Shown one piece after another: positions 1-12,800 of a DNA stretch of 64,000 nucleotides. The notes under the pieces were generated by a model. The model was not told where the DNA came from and did no database searches. It saw only the letters and a list, made by a program, of their open reading frames with translations. How positions within the stretch are numbered: position 1 is the first letter of the stretch; every line of letters begins with the position of its first letter. Both the position numbers and the translations under genes were made by a program. Source of the DNA: Liolophura sinensis (Eukaryota > Mollusca > Polyplacophora > Chitonida > Chitonidae); contig NC_088307.1 of the NCBI RefSeq assembly GCF_032854445.1, positions 25,930,046 to 25,994,045 of the forward strand. The letters run 5' to 3'.

Positions 1-739
1 TTCCTGTGATTTTGTCACTTAAATACTGACCCACTTCGTCAAAGTATTTATTAGAATGAGTTTAAAAGAATTGATAAAGTGTAAAGGCACTAACATTTAG
101 AGTGGCAGGAACATAACATATCCTATGTGTACTTCATGAGCCCAAAATTTATTTATTTATTTATTTGATTGGTGTTTTACGCTGTACTCAAGAATATTTC
201 ACTTATTCAAAGGCTGTCAACATTATGCTGGGTGGAAACCGGGCACAGCCCTGGGGAAACCCACACCCATCCGCAGGTTGGTGACAGACCTTCCCACTTA
301 CGGCCGGAGAGGAAGCCAGCATGAGCTGGACTTGAACTCACACCGACCCCATTGGTGAGAGACTCCTGGGTCATTACACTGCACTAGCGCGCTAACCAAC
401 TGAGCAACGAAGGCCCCCATGAACCCAAAATGCATTTACTTATAAATCTATTGTTCATGTATCTAATCCACTATCACAGTTAGACCAAACGACTCCCCGG
501 TATTTAAGGTTTGGTGTAAATATGAATTGTTTCCTTCCTGGTTACCAACAGGTGGATTTTTTGTTGTTTATTTTGTGTTCTATTTTTAGGGAGGGTTTTT
601 TTAAGGTCTTTACATATTTACTTTTTGGATCTCTTTTCTGCTCTCTTCTTTGTCATTTATTTACTTTTTTGATCCACATTTCTGCTCTCTTCTTTGCAGT
701 CCATCAAATGATGACCTCCCTCTTGTTTATTTCCTACAG
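1..739. other. Intron sequence left of first visible EDEM3 exon
   Basis: No coding signal. It holds one SINE (149-419) and a T-rich stretch with two copies of a ~40 bp segment (tactttttg.tc.ctttctgctctcttct, about 615-700) before the acceptor. Confidence 0.6.
149..419 (-). mobile_element. tRNA-derived SINE, main family, near full length
   Basis: Reverse orientation: (ttta)n tail at 149, then ttggtgttttacgctgtactc, body, and the tRNA-like head with ggttagcgcgctagtgcag (reverse) ending at gaaggcccc. Intronic. Confidence 0.9.
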
Positions 740-874
740 GTGAACCTGAAGTACGGCTTAGCTAAGACGGTTGCTCGTACAGGTCATGAGAAGGACACCT
801 GTACTGCCTGTGCAGGAACCATGATACTAGAGTTCGCTGCCTTGAGTAGATTGACAGGGGACCCTGTCTTTGAG
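740..874 (+). CDS. EDEM3: EDEM3 exon a (first in window), GH47 domain
   Basis: Acceptor ttcctacag, donor gtaggt; 135 bp, phase 0 to 0. Encodes 45 residues including [20 protein letters not shown], a GH47 segment before the active-site Asp motif. The exon lacks a start codon, so more 5' exons lie left of the window. Confidence 0.93.
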
Positions 875-3800
875 GTAGGTTTTTTTTTTGATTATACACC
901 TGTAATGTGGCTTACTTTATGGAAGAGTATTGTTTATTTTGGCGTCGTTTCTTTGAATGGCCATCATGATTACAGATTTGCTTCATTTTATAGAGTCCTA
1001 AAGTTCATTATCGTTTTGTTGTTCACCATGACCACCTGAGTTGAAACCTATTGACAATCAGGAGGCCATCTGCAGCCTAGTGTTTGGCGTGCTAGCACAG
1101 CACAATGACCCAGAAGCCTATCACAAATGCGATTGCTTTGAGTTCAAGTCCCCTTCATGCTGGCTTCCTCTCCGTGGGAAGGTCAACCAGCAACCGACAA
1201 ATGGTCCTGGGATTCCCTCGGTCTTTGCTCGGTTTTCTGACATGATAATGCTGGCTTCTGCTGTATGAGTGAAATATTCTTGAGTATGGCATAAAATACC
1301 AATCAAATAAATACATAAATAAATATTGACAATCAGTCGTGTCAAAATTTTTGTCATGTATTTGGTGTTTCACGTCAACATATTTCAAGAACTGCTTCAA
1401 TTAAGACATTAAAATGGGACAGTAATGTGCTTTTTGATCATCAACACCAGGCCTGATGGCATAATCTGTTATTCTCTCTCCCGTCTCCAGGACCTTATTA
1501 GTCTCTAACATCTTGACGTGTTGTTGTTGTCTTTGCAGGAGAAAGCGAGGAAAGCGATGGATTTTATCTGGCGTCAGCGGCACCGCTCCACAGACCTGGT
1601 GGGGACGGTCATCAATATACACAGTGGAGACTGGGTCAGAAGAGGTATAGAATCTCCATGTCTTCACAGACTAATCTTTGTAGTGGCCTAGTGGTTAGCA
1701 TGCTAGCGCAGCACAAGGACCCAGGAGCCTGTTACCAATGCGATCGTTGTGAGTCGACCTCATGCTGATTTCCTCTCCGGTCGTACATGGGAAGTTCTGA
1801 CAGCAACCTGCGGATGCTTGTGGGTTCCCACCATAATGTTAACGTAAAACTGGAATTAAATACATAAATGTTAATGTGAACAGACTGTGTTTAGTGATTG
1901 AAAGTGTTTGATTTTCCATCAAATCTAAAATCTCAATAGAACTCTCAGAAATCAGGCAAAATGTGCAACTCACATGTGCGTGAAATTTTTGATCAGTTCA
2001 TACGGTATTGCACATTTTGAGAGGATTGCTTTGATCTGTTTTAAACCATCTAATACATGTTCTTATTAGAACCATGTGTCCCTTTTCAGTTTTCTTATTC
2101 ATTCCATGTTTCATGTTTTGCAGACAGTGGAGTTGGTGCTGGCATCGACTCCTATTATGAGTATGTGTTAAAGGCTTACATTTTACTGGGAGATGACACC
2201 TACCTGGACAGGTTCAACAAGGTGAGTATTCTGACCATTTTGAGGCGAGCTGGGAAGTCCCTAAGCCCAGCACAGACGAGAGCCAAATGCTCATCTATTG
2301 ACCACAAGTAACTAAAACCTCCTCATGTGTGTGCAGTTTTTAGTGAGGTTTTCAACTTGCGAGACGACGAGTCAAGTGTCTAGCCGCTTTGATATTTTCA
2401 GGCAGGCGAGAGAAAATTTCACTGTGTGCGGTGAATATAGGCCACTATCCCAAGCAGATACATAAACAGGCCAATAGAAATGCACTAATAAATCATGTGA
2501 CTTTTGCCAGCTGTTGTTCTAAATGGCGTTTGAAATGATGACTGATCTAGTAACAAAGTCACCAATTTTCATTGATAAGGAACTCGTAAGCGATGACGTC
2601 TCTATTTTTAACAATAAATTCGGAGTAAACTCTCCTGTACCGCATCGTCTGAGCCATTTTGCCTCTGATAAGCCATTTGAAGGTCATCTGACTGGTCACA
2701 TGACCAGCTTCATCTGTAAGCCAAATGCTTATCATCTGCATACAACTTCTTCACTGAGGCAACAACCTCGTCTGGTCAGTGGCTGAGCATTTGGCTTCGT
2801 CTGCCGAGTTGCACGTATGTAAATTTTTCTGCCTAGCTGTAGCTGTGAAGCTGTACAAACTGTATGCCATAATGCACTTATGGGACAGTTAACAGTTTGT
2901 ACCATGAATGAATGAAACCTTTACTTAAAACTGTTACTGTAAAGTTTGCTCTTCCCAAAGGCCCTCTTTAATAATATATGAGTTAAAACAGAATATACAA
3001 TTCCATTTTTTAAAACCTGAAAACCGTCAATAATATATCACTTCATACATCAGCTGAAATCATAGGCAAGTAGACATGTGGTTACAGTTTACTGGTTGAA
3101 ATATGCAGTATTTAGTGATGGGACTATTTTGAAAACAGCACAGTAAAAGTTGATTTGTGGAAGAGAATCATGATAGAAGTAACAGGACATGGTTTGCTTG
3201 GTGATTTCATTCTCAGGTTTATTTTTCATTTGTAAATACTTAAATTTGATACAGAAATTTATCTATTCATTTATTTAATGAATTGCTGTTTTACGCTGTA
3301 CTCAAGAATATTTCACTTTTACGATGGCCAGCATTATGGTGGGAGGAAACCCATAAGAGTTACAAAAGTTGAAGTAATGTTTATAAGAAGATACTACTTA
3401 ATATGCAGAGCTTCTGTGCCCTGGGGCAACCTAGTTATCTGATTTGTTGGTCATTAATCAAAGGGATGAGGTGCTCATTTACAGCTCCCACTGATTTAGT
3501 GAGGTGCCTTAGTGAGATGCCTTAGTAGTGAGGTGCCTTAGTTGTGAGGTGCCTCAGTAGTGGGGTGCCTTAGTAGTGGGATGCCTTAGTAGTGAGGTGC
3601 CTTAGTGAGATGCCTTAGTAGTGAGGTGTCACAGTTTCATGAACTCTGCTATCGATTATGATGAAGTTCTATTCACTCATAAGTTTGACTACCATTATTA
3701 TATGCATGGTTAAGAATTTTCAGCTCCATTCTGGCTTCCTCTCCGGTTGTACATGGGAATGTCTTCCAGCAACCTACGGAGGGTTGTGGGTTTCCTCTGG

Positions 3801-6800
3801 GCTCTGCCTGGTTTCTTCCCACCATAATGCTGAATGCCGTCATATAAGTGAAATATTCTTGAGTACGGCGTAAAACACCAATCAAATAGATAAATAAATT
3901 TTCAGGTCACCATCTGGTTTCAGCAGCTTCAAGCAAAAATCATGGTTTGCAAATACTGCGCATGTAGCTAACCTTTGACATTTGTCCAAAACTAATCGTT
4001 TTGCTAATGGAGTTGGGCTTGTAGAAGAAATTTCAACTGATTCTGAAGGAAAATATTCCCTGTACTATATACATGTAAGTGTAATACGCTTAACACCCAT
4101 TAAATAAATAGAGAAAAAAGAAGTGCTTGTGATCTGACATCGTCTGTATATTGTGCAACCGTGTTGTTGTTGTTGCAGCATTACGATGCAGTGATGAAGT
4201 ACATCAGTCAGGGGCCATTGCTGGTAGATGTACAGATGCACAAACCTCAGGCTAACTCCAGACATTATATGGACTCCTTACTGGCCTTCTGGCCAGGCTT
4301 ACAAGTAAGTTAAGTTACAAGTAAGCAAACTACAACCCAGAAGGTCACTATAAGTGAACCAGTAGCTGGCTACTTTTAGTCTATGACCCTCATACTTTGT
4401 TTGTAGGGTTATATGTGTATGTGTAAAATCCATCTTTATATCTGTCAGCAAAGCACTGTTTAGCAAAATTTGCTCCCACTCTTCCACATTCTCTTAACAC
4501 TATCTTTTGGTTAATAATGGTCCACAGGCTTTTTTATTTCTGACTAGATCAACAACTGCTTTTGTACATGTACTTGGTTAGTAGAATATGCACAAAGTCA
4601 ACTGAAACAAATGGCATCTTTCTGTGGTCACATGATGTTGATTGTGAAACACCACGTTGTGCAAACTGTCCAGCTGATAGAGGATAGCGTGGGAGCCGTG
4701 TGAAATCACGCAGCAAAATTTGAGATTTCATGAAAAGTGGAGGAAAGAGACCATTTGTCAGATTTCTAAATTCATAAAATTTTCAATACTCTGCACAGCT
4801 TCTTAAAAAGTGTGTTTTAGTCCATTTTTTAAGTTTTATTTATACTCACAGTCTGTTTTTCTTTTACAAAAAGCTTATAAAGCTAAGCATTGCTCCTACA
4901 AGTTCAGTTGTATGTTCTGTCATGTACTGTGAAATCGGTGAAACGATATTGGGATTTGAATGATGGGGCTATTCTCTTTATCGTGTTTACTGTATTTCTT
5001 CCATAGTTTAGTATTTTGTGACACATTTTGTTTGATTCTGATTGATTTATTCACCCGTAAAGACCAGGTTTTCTATTTTGTGAAGTTTGATTAACTTCTT
5101 ATCTGAAAAACGTAAGTGTTGGCATTAAACATGTCATTTCAAGACGTTTGTGTGCTGTGAAAGTCCAATTTACCTACGAAAATTAAGTTAATACAGTAAT
5201 TGTTATTTGGGATCATTTGGCGCATTACACTTTTGTTACATAAGAGTCTACAGAAGCCATTAACCTGAAGCATAAGTAGATCTTGAAACCTAAAAGTTAT
5301 TTTTTTTTTATTCAGGTATTAAAAGGCGACATTCGCCCAGCAATAGAAACCCATGAGATGCTCTACCAAGTCATGCAAAGACACAACTTTCTTCCAGAGG
5401 TATGGGTTGTCTCCCTTTTGTTTTAGTAACGGTAGCTGAAAAACCCATTGTAATGTACTAAGTGTGTTGTGTGTAATGTTCTCCATTTATAATGTGTAAT
5501 GTACCGCGTGAGTAATATGTAATGTACTGATGAGTAGTGAGGAATGTACTGCATGAGTAATGTGTTATGTACTGCATGTATAGTGTGTAATGTACTGCTT
5601 GGGTAATGTGTGATATACTGCATGAGTAATGTGTAATGTACTGCGTGAGTAATGTGTAATGTACTGCATGAGTAATGTGTGATGTACTGCATGAGTAATG
5701 TGTAATGTACTGCGTGAGTAATGTGTAATGTACTGCATGAGTAATGTGTGATGTACTGCATGAGTAATGAGTAATGTACTGCGTGAGTAATGTGTAATGT
5801 ACTGCATGAGTAATATGTAATGTACTGCATGAGTAATATGTAATGTACTGATGAGTAATGAGGAATGTACTGCATGAGTAATGTGTTATGTACTGCATGT
5901 ATAGTGTGTAATGTACTGCTTGGGTAATGTGTGATATACTGCATGAGTAATGTACTGTGTGAGCAATGTGTAATGTACTGCTTGAGTAATGTGTAATGTA
6001 CTGCTTGAGTAATGAGTAATGTACTGCATGAGTAATGTGTAATTTACTGCTTGAGTAATGTGTAATGTTCTGCTTGAGTAATGAGGAATGTACTGCATGA
6101 GTAATGTGTGATGTACTGCATGTATAGTGTGTAATGTACTGCTTGGGTAATGTGTGATGTACTGCATGATTAATGTGTGATGTACTGCATGTATAGTGTG
6201 TAATGTACTGCTTGAGTAATGAGTAATGTACTGCATGAGTAATGTGTAATTTACTGCTTGAGTAATGTGTAATGTACTGCTTGGGTAATGTGTGATGTAC
6301 TGCGTGAGTAATGTGTAATGTACTGCTTAAGTAATGTGTAATGTACTGCATGAGTAATTTGTAATGTACTTCATGTATAATGTGTAATGTATGGCATGAG
6401 TTATGTGTTATGTACTGAATGGGTTTGTATCACATGTGTAACCTAGCCTATGTAGCTTTGTGTCCAAAATCAAATGGAGTAATAAAAAAAAAATTGCACT
6501 GAAAGTTGCTATTTTTATGTCCAGAAAGGTTGAGGAATGAGAGTAAGTTCTACATAGTGGGATGTAAATTTTCTTTGATTTTCCCAGGCCTTCACTACAG
6601 ACTTCCGCGTACACTGGGGACAGCATCCACTCAGGCCAGAGTTTGTCGAGTCTACTTACTTCCTCTACAAGGTATGAACACATCACCAAGCCATTCTTAC
6701 AAAATAATATTTTTTTTATGGCACAATCCGATCCTGCCATAGAAAATAAGTTGGGTGCGTAGGAAGTTCTTTTTTTTTTATTCGGGCCAATGAAAAAGAA

Positions 6801-9800
6801 CAAGATTTTAAGGAAATTGAGATTGAAAGAGAATGAAAAAAAAAAGAAAAACTTACATCAAAACCCAGATAAATGGTGTGGAATAGGGTCCTTTTTTTTG
6901 CAGGATCTGTTAGGTTATGCAAACAAACGTATTTTTGATGATGGTAGTATCTGCAGTGTATAAATACACTCCCTATTCAGGTTTTCAACTCTGTAAACTT
7001 CCTTGTGAAACGCTCAAGATCTGTGAGCATCCAAATAAAACTAGCATGACGTCAAAGAGATATCACATAATTATTCTGTTTAGGCTTTAATATTTTCGTC
7101 TATGTTTGCAAATTGTGATCAAAGTTATATTGAGAGATAACAGTTGATTTTAATTGAACTTTTCAACACCCTGGACAGTTCATTTTGGGGGTTAATACAA
7201 CATAATCATGTTAATTAATGATGGTTTTGGCCATCATATTAATGCACAAAATGATTTGTTTACTGTTAGTAGCATTAAATAAAGTGTTACCAGTGCCTTA
7301 ATGTTCACAAGTGACCAGATCAAACCCAGGAACGTGAACCCAGGAACCCAGCCGCAAATATGCTTCTGAAAGCAGAACAAGAAGACCATCACACTCTCAA
7401 AACAATAACAACAATGGCCTAGCCCCATAAAGTCGTACTGGCCCAGATAACACAGTTCGTAGAGGGTCCGCTTTGGGAGCGGTAGATCCAGTGTCAATCC
7501 TTGGTCAAGTCACACCCAGGACCTTAAAAGAGGAAGTTGCAACTTCCTCGCTTGGCGTTCAACATGAAGGGATAGTGCCACGACTGGTTGACCTGTACCA
7601 GTATACAGGGAGGCGACTAACTTGCCTTCGCTAAAGGTTCTTTGTGAAGCAGCACTACAGAAAAGAGCAGTAGAAATCCGTCCGGCAACAAGGAGGCACA
7701 TTACATGCACTCTAAGGATTCCTTCGTCGTCATATGACAGAAATTGTTAATTAGGACGTTAAACCCCAAGCACTCACCCACTTACTCAGTAAAGCTCTTG
7801 TCACAGCTTAAAAAAATTAGACCTGACACAAAAACGCACAATAGATGCTGCCTCAGTTGCCGCCTTTGCCATTATGTTTACTTTGTGCACCAGGTGGGAT
7901 TTAAACCTTACTCTACATTTACCAGCGTCCAGGGTTCATACAGGGCTGTTAAAAGCATTGAAAAGCCTGGAATTTGAAAGTAGATTTTCCAGGTTTTGGA
8001 AAGTCTGGAAAGTCATGGGAAACTGAGCTACTGTGCGTAGTATGCTGGTATTCTTGTGGAAAAATTTGATTTCACGCACCTTTGATATTAAGGTACATGT
8101 ATGTATATATATGTGTATATGAAAGACGGAAAAGTTCAACTAATTATGATAATTTTACATTGCTTTAAGCATGTATGAATGTAAAATATTCATTCAAAGT
8201 AGCCTGGAAAATGTGAATTTTGGGAATGAAACAGTGTGGAAGAAGCTTGGAAATTTGAAATCCTCAAAGTGTATGAACTGTGAGTGTCGGCAAAGTAACG
8301 GAAATTTCATCTCTAATATCCAGGCAACTGGTGACCATCATTACTTGGACGTTGGGAAAAAAGTGATGGAGAATTTGGAAGAGCATGCCAGAGTTCCTTG
8401 TGGATTTGCTGCCATCAGAGATGTGACGAAGGGCTCACATGAAGACCAGTAAGTCCTCTGATTAGTGATGTTAATTTTGGGTGTTAGCTGGGTGGGAGTT
8501 TTGGGTGGTAGCTGGGTGGCAGTTTTGGGTGGGATTTTCCCTATTGCAGTACATCATATCTTGACTCACATTACTGTATGTGCTCATCCCCCCCCCCCTC
8601 CAATAAAAAAAAAACCATGAAAGAACGGATAGAAATGTGAGATGAGGCCTGCCCACTGCCCATCCACTACATCGTTGGACATTAAGATTTGATACATGTT
8701 GAAGGGGCCTTTGTGGCCTAGTGGTTTATAGGGTGCCAGCACAGAATAATGGTCTGGGAGCCTCTCAACAATATGGTCAATGTGAGTTCAAATCCAGCTA
8801 GGGGCCTCCTTGGCCCAGGGCATTAGCACGCCAACACACTAGCACAGTGCAATAACCTAGGAGCCTCCCTCCAATGCGGTTGCTGTGAGTTCAAGTCCTG
8901 CTCATGCTGGCTTCCTCTCCGGACATACATGGAAAGGTCTGCAGCAACTTGCGGATGGTTGTGGGTTTTCCCTGGGCTCTGCTGAGTTTCCTCCCACCAT
9001 AATGCTGGTTGCAGTCATATAAGTGAAATATTTTTAAGTGCGGCGTAAAACATCAATCAAGTAAATAAATAAATCAAATCCAGCTTATGCTGGCTTCCAG
9101 TCTGGTCACCTGTGAACTGCCACCAACCTGCTGATGGTCATGGGTTTCCCCCAGGGTCTACCCGTTTTGCTCTCACCATAGTGCTGACTGCTGTCATATA
9201 AGTGAAATGTTTTTGAGTGTGGCATGACACACCAATGAAGTAAACAAAATAAGTAAAATAGGTACACATTGCCGCAGTCATTGCTCTTTGGTAATTGCCA
9301 CAAGGAGAGCCCTTTCCCCTGTATACAGCTTGTTAGCCTAAGGTCAAGTTCCTGACCGTTTTTCCCAGGCCTGCCCAAATCATGCAGCCGATATGTTCCT
9401 GTTAAATAAATAATGGATAACATTTTTTAGTTCAAGAGAGTTTCATTTACACGATACATGTACATGTTGTATCTGTTCCCAGGATGGACTCATACGTGCT
9501 GGCGGAGACATTCAAGTATCTCTACCTGTTGTTTGCTGAGAAGGATGATTTGTTGTTTGATGTTGACGAGTTCTTGTTTACCACAGAGGCTCACTTGTTG
9601 CCTCTGTCATTATCTATTGTTAACAAGACAACACCGGGCTCCTCTCCCATTAAGGTAGGTGTCTTTTGATGTTGACAAGTTTTTCTTTACCACAGAGGCT
9701 CACTTGTTGCCTCTGTCATTATCTATTGTTAACAAGACAACACCTGGCCACCTCCCCCATTAAGGTAGGTGTCGTTTGATGTTGACAAGTTTTTCTTTAC

Positions 9801-12800
9801 CACAGAGGCTCACTTGTTGCCTCTGTCATTATCTATTGTTAACAAGACAACACCTGGCCACCTCCCCCATTAAGGTAGGTGTCGTTTGATGTTGACAAGT
9901 TTTTCTTTACCACAGAGGCTCACTTGTTGCCTTTGTCATCATCTATTGTTAAGAAGACAACACCTGGCTCCTATCCCATTAAGGTAGGTGTCGTCTGATG
10001 TTGACAAGTTTTTCTTTACCACAGATGCTCACTTGCTGCCTCTGTCATTATCTATTGTTAACAAGACAACACCGGGCTCCTCTCCCATTAAGGTAGGTGT
10101 CTTTTGATGTTGACAAGTTTTTCTTTACCACAGAGGCTCACTTGTTGCCTCTGTCATTATCTATTGTTAACAAGACAACACCGGGCTCCTCTCCCATTAA
10201 GGTAGGCGTAGTTTGATGTTGACAAGGTTTTCTTTACCATGGAGACTCACTTGTTGCCTCTGTCATTATCTATTGTTAACAAAACAACACCTGGCTCCTC
10301 TCCCATTAAGTTCGGTGTTATTTGATGCTGACAAGTTTTTCTTTACCACAGAGGCTCACTTGTTGCCTCTGTCATTATCTATTGTTAACAAGACAACACC
10401 TGGCCACCTCCCCATTAAGTTCGGTGTTGTTTGATGTTGACAAGTTTTTCTTTCCCATGGACAGTGGTTGGGGACTAAGCCTGCAGTTAGTGGTATGGTA
10501 TACAAAGACCATTGTCACTTCTTTATCATGGACAGTTGTTGGGGACTAAGCGTGCAGGTAGTGGTATAGTATACAAAGACCATTGTCACTTCTTTACCAT
10601 GGACAGTTGTTGGGGACTAAGCGTGCAGGTAGTGGTGTGGTATACAAAGACCATTGTCACTTCTTTACCATGGACAGTTGTTGGGGACTAAGCGTGCAGG
10701 TAGTGGTATGGTATACAAAGACCATTATCACTTCTTTACCATGGACTGTTGTTGGGGACTAAGCGTGCAGGTAGTGGTGTGGTATACAAAGACCATTGTC
10801 ACTTCTTTATCATGGACAGTTGTTGGGGACTAAGCGTGCAGGTAGTGGTATGGTATACAAAGACCATTGTCACTTCTTTACCATGGACAGTTGTTGGGGA
10901 CTAAGCGTGCAGGTAGTGGTATGGTATACAAAGACCATTGTCACTTCTTTACCATGGACAGTTGTTGGGGACTAAGCATGCAGGTAGTGGTGTGGTATAC
11001 AAAGACCATTGTCACTTCTTTACCATGGACAGTTGTTGGGGACTAAGCGTGCAGGTAGTGGTATGGTATACAAAGACCATTGTCACTTCTTTACCATGGA
11101 CAGTTGTTGGGGACTAAGCGTGCAGGTAGTGGTGTGGTATACAAAGACCATTGTCACTTCTTTATCATGGACAGTTGTTGGGGACTAAGCGTGCAGGTAG
11201 TGGTATGGTATACAAAGACCATTGTCACTTCTTTACCTTGGACTGTTGTTGGGGACTAAGCGTGCAGGTAGTGGTATGGTATACAAAGACCATTGTCACT
11301 TCTTTACCATGGACAGTTGTTGGGGACTAAGCGTGCAGGTAGTGGTATGGTATACAAAGCCCATTGTCACTTCTTTACCATGGACAGTTGTTGGGGACTA
11401 AGCGTGCAGGTAGTGGTATGGTATACAAAGACCATTGTCACTTCTTTACCATGGACAGTTGTTGGGGACTAAGCCTGCAGGTAGTGGTATGGTATACAAA
11501 GACCATTGTCACTCAGCTTCACAGATAACATTACGATTATAAGACCCTGCTTTCTGGTACAAATGTGCATAAATGGTCAGTCTATCCTGATAGACCATAA
11601 ATTTCCTCCAGGATTAAATTTCCCATTTTCCCTAATTCTGAGAGCTCTATTGATTTGAGAAAGGTTTTTTGAGGTTTGTTTGGAACATGGGATGATATTC
11701 TGCTGAAAAAAATTTGTAAGTTTCAGCTCCAAAAGTAATATTTTGTGACATTTATTTGCCTCTGAAGATATAAGGATGAAATTTTAGGTTATGTATGATC
11801 TTTCTAATTATACAATGTGGCAAATATACCTCTAAAATGCCTTTTTTTTAAAGTTTTGTATCATTAGCTTAAACACTTGACATTATATACAGTCAGCATA
11901 TGAGAGTGTGAGTTCATAAATCTGTTACAAGAGGCTATGCTGGAGACTAGCAAATCAGATTTTGCTATTTTTTGGGGGATAATGGAATTCTTCAACCGTT
12001 TTGCATGTTTGCAAAGTGTTTATTTAAGCATATCCTGAAGGCATTATTCTTTGTGGACTGATAAAATTATACTTTTTTTCCCCTGAAATTGGCCAGTCCA
12101 ACCAATTTTTTTTTTTGTTTAAAATTAAATTATAAATGTGCATAAATTGCGCTGTAAAGTGCTCTCTTATATGCCAAAAGGTTGAGGAATTATGGTAGTT
12201 CAAATAATAACTTGTGACAAAATATCAGTCACATTATAACTTCTTTAATCTTTAGAATGAGTTATGGTTTGAGTTATTCTTGGTTAATACCCGAAATATG
12301 ATTTGATGAGCAAATATGGATTTTTTGGCCAAAAGTCTCTGGTTTGGCCTCTTTTAAGTATGTGATTAAACATTCATTTAATCACATTTTGTCACTTCAT
12401 TTAATAACTTAGATAAAATGACATGTTTCTCAGATTACCAGGGCCAGTTACATCCTGAAGTCATCAGACGAGGAGGGTCTAGAGTCTACCCCAGATGACG
12501 AGGATAGTGAGGAGGGGTTCCACAACACGTGTCCCAACACACAGTATTTATTTCCTGATGATCGTAACTATGCAGACTCCCTGAGGAAATCCCTGAAGGA
12601 CATGGTGGAGACAGTTTGCCCCAAGCCAAAGAGGAATATGTAAGTGCTCTTGCTTGGTTGTGTACGAGAATAATACTGGAAACACTGATCCTTTGTCAAA
12701 ACAAAGTGTTTATTTATTTATTTATTTGATTGGTGTTTTACGCTGCACTCAAGATTATTTCACTTATATGAGGGCAGGCAGAGCCCGGGGGAAACCCACG

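Noticed and set aside
2523-2786. 87-codon frame ([16 protein letters not shown]...)
   Set aside because: Lies inside an inverted-end MITE-like element within an intron; no recognised motif.
5423-6351. Minus-strand open frames of 173-297 codons (MQYITHYS repeats)
   Set aside because: 24 bp minisatellite with a period divisible by 3; no domain, no splice context.
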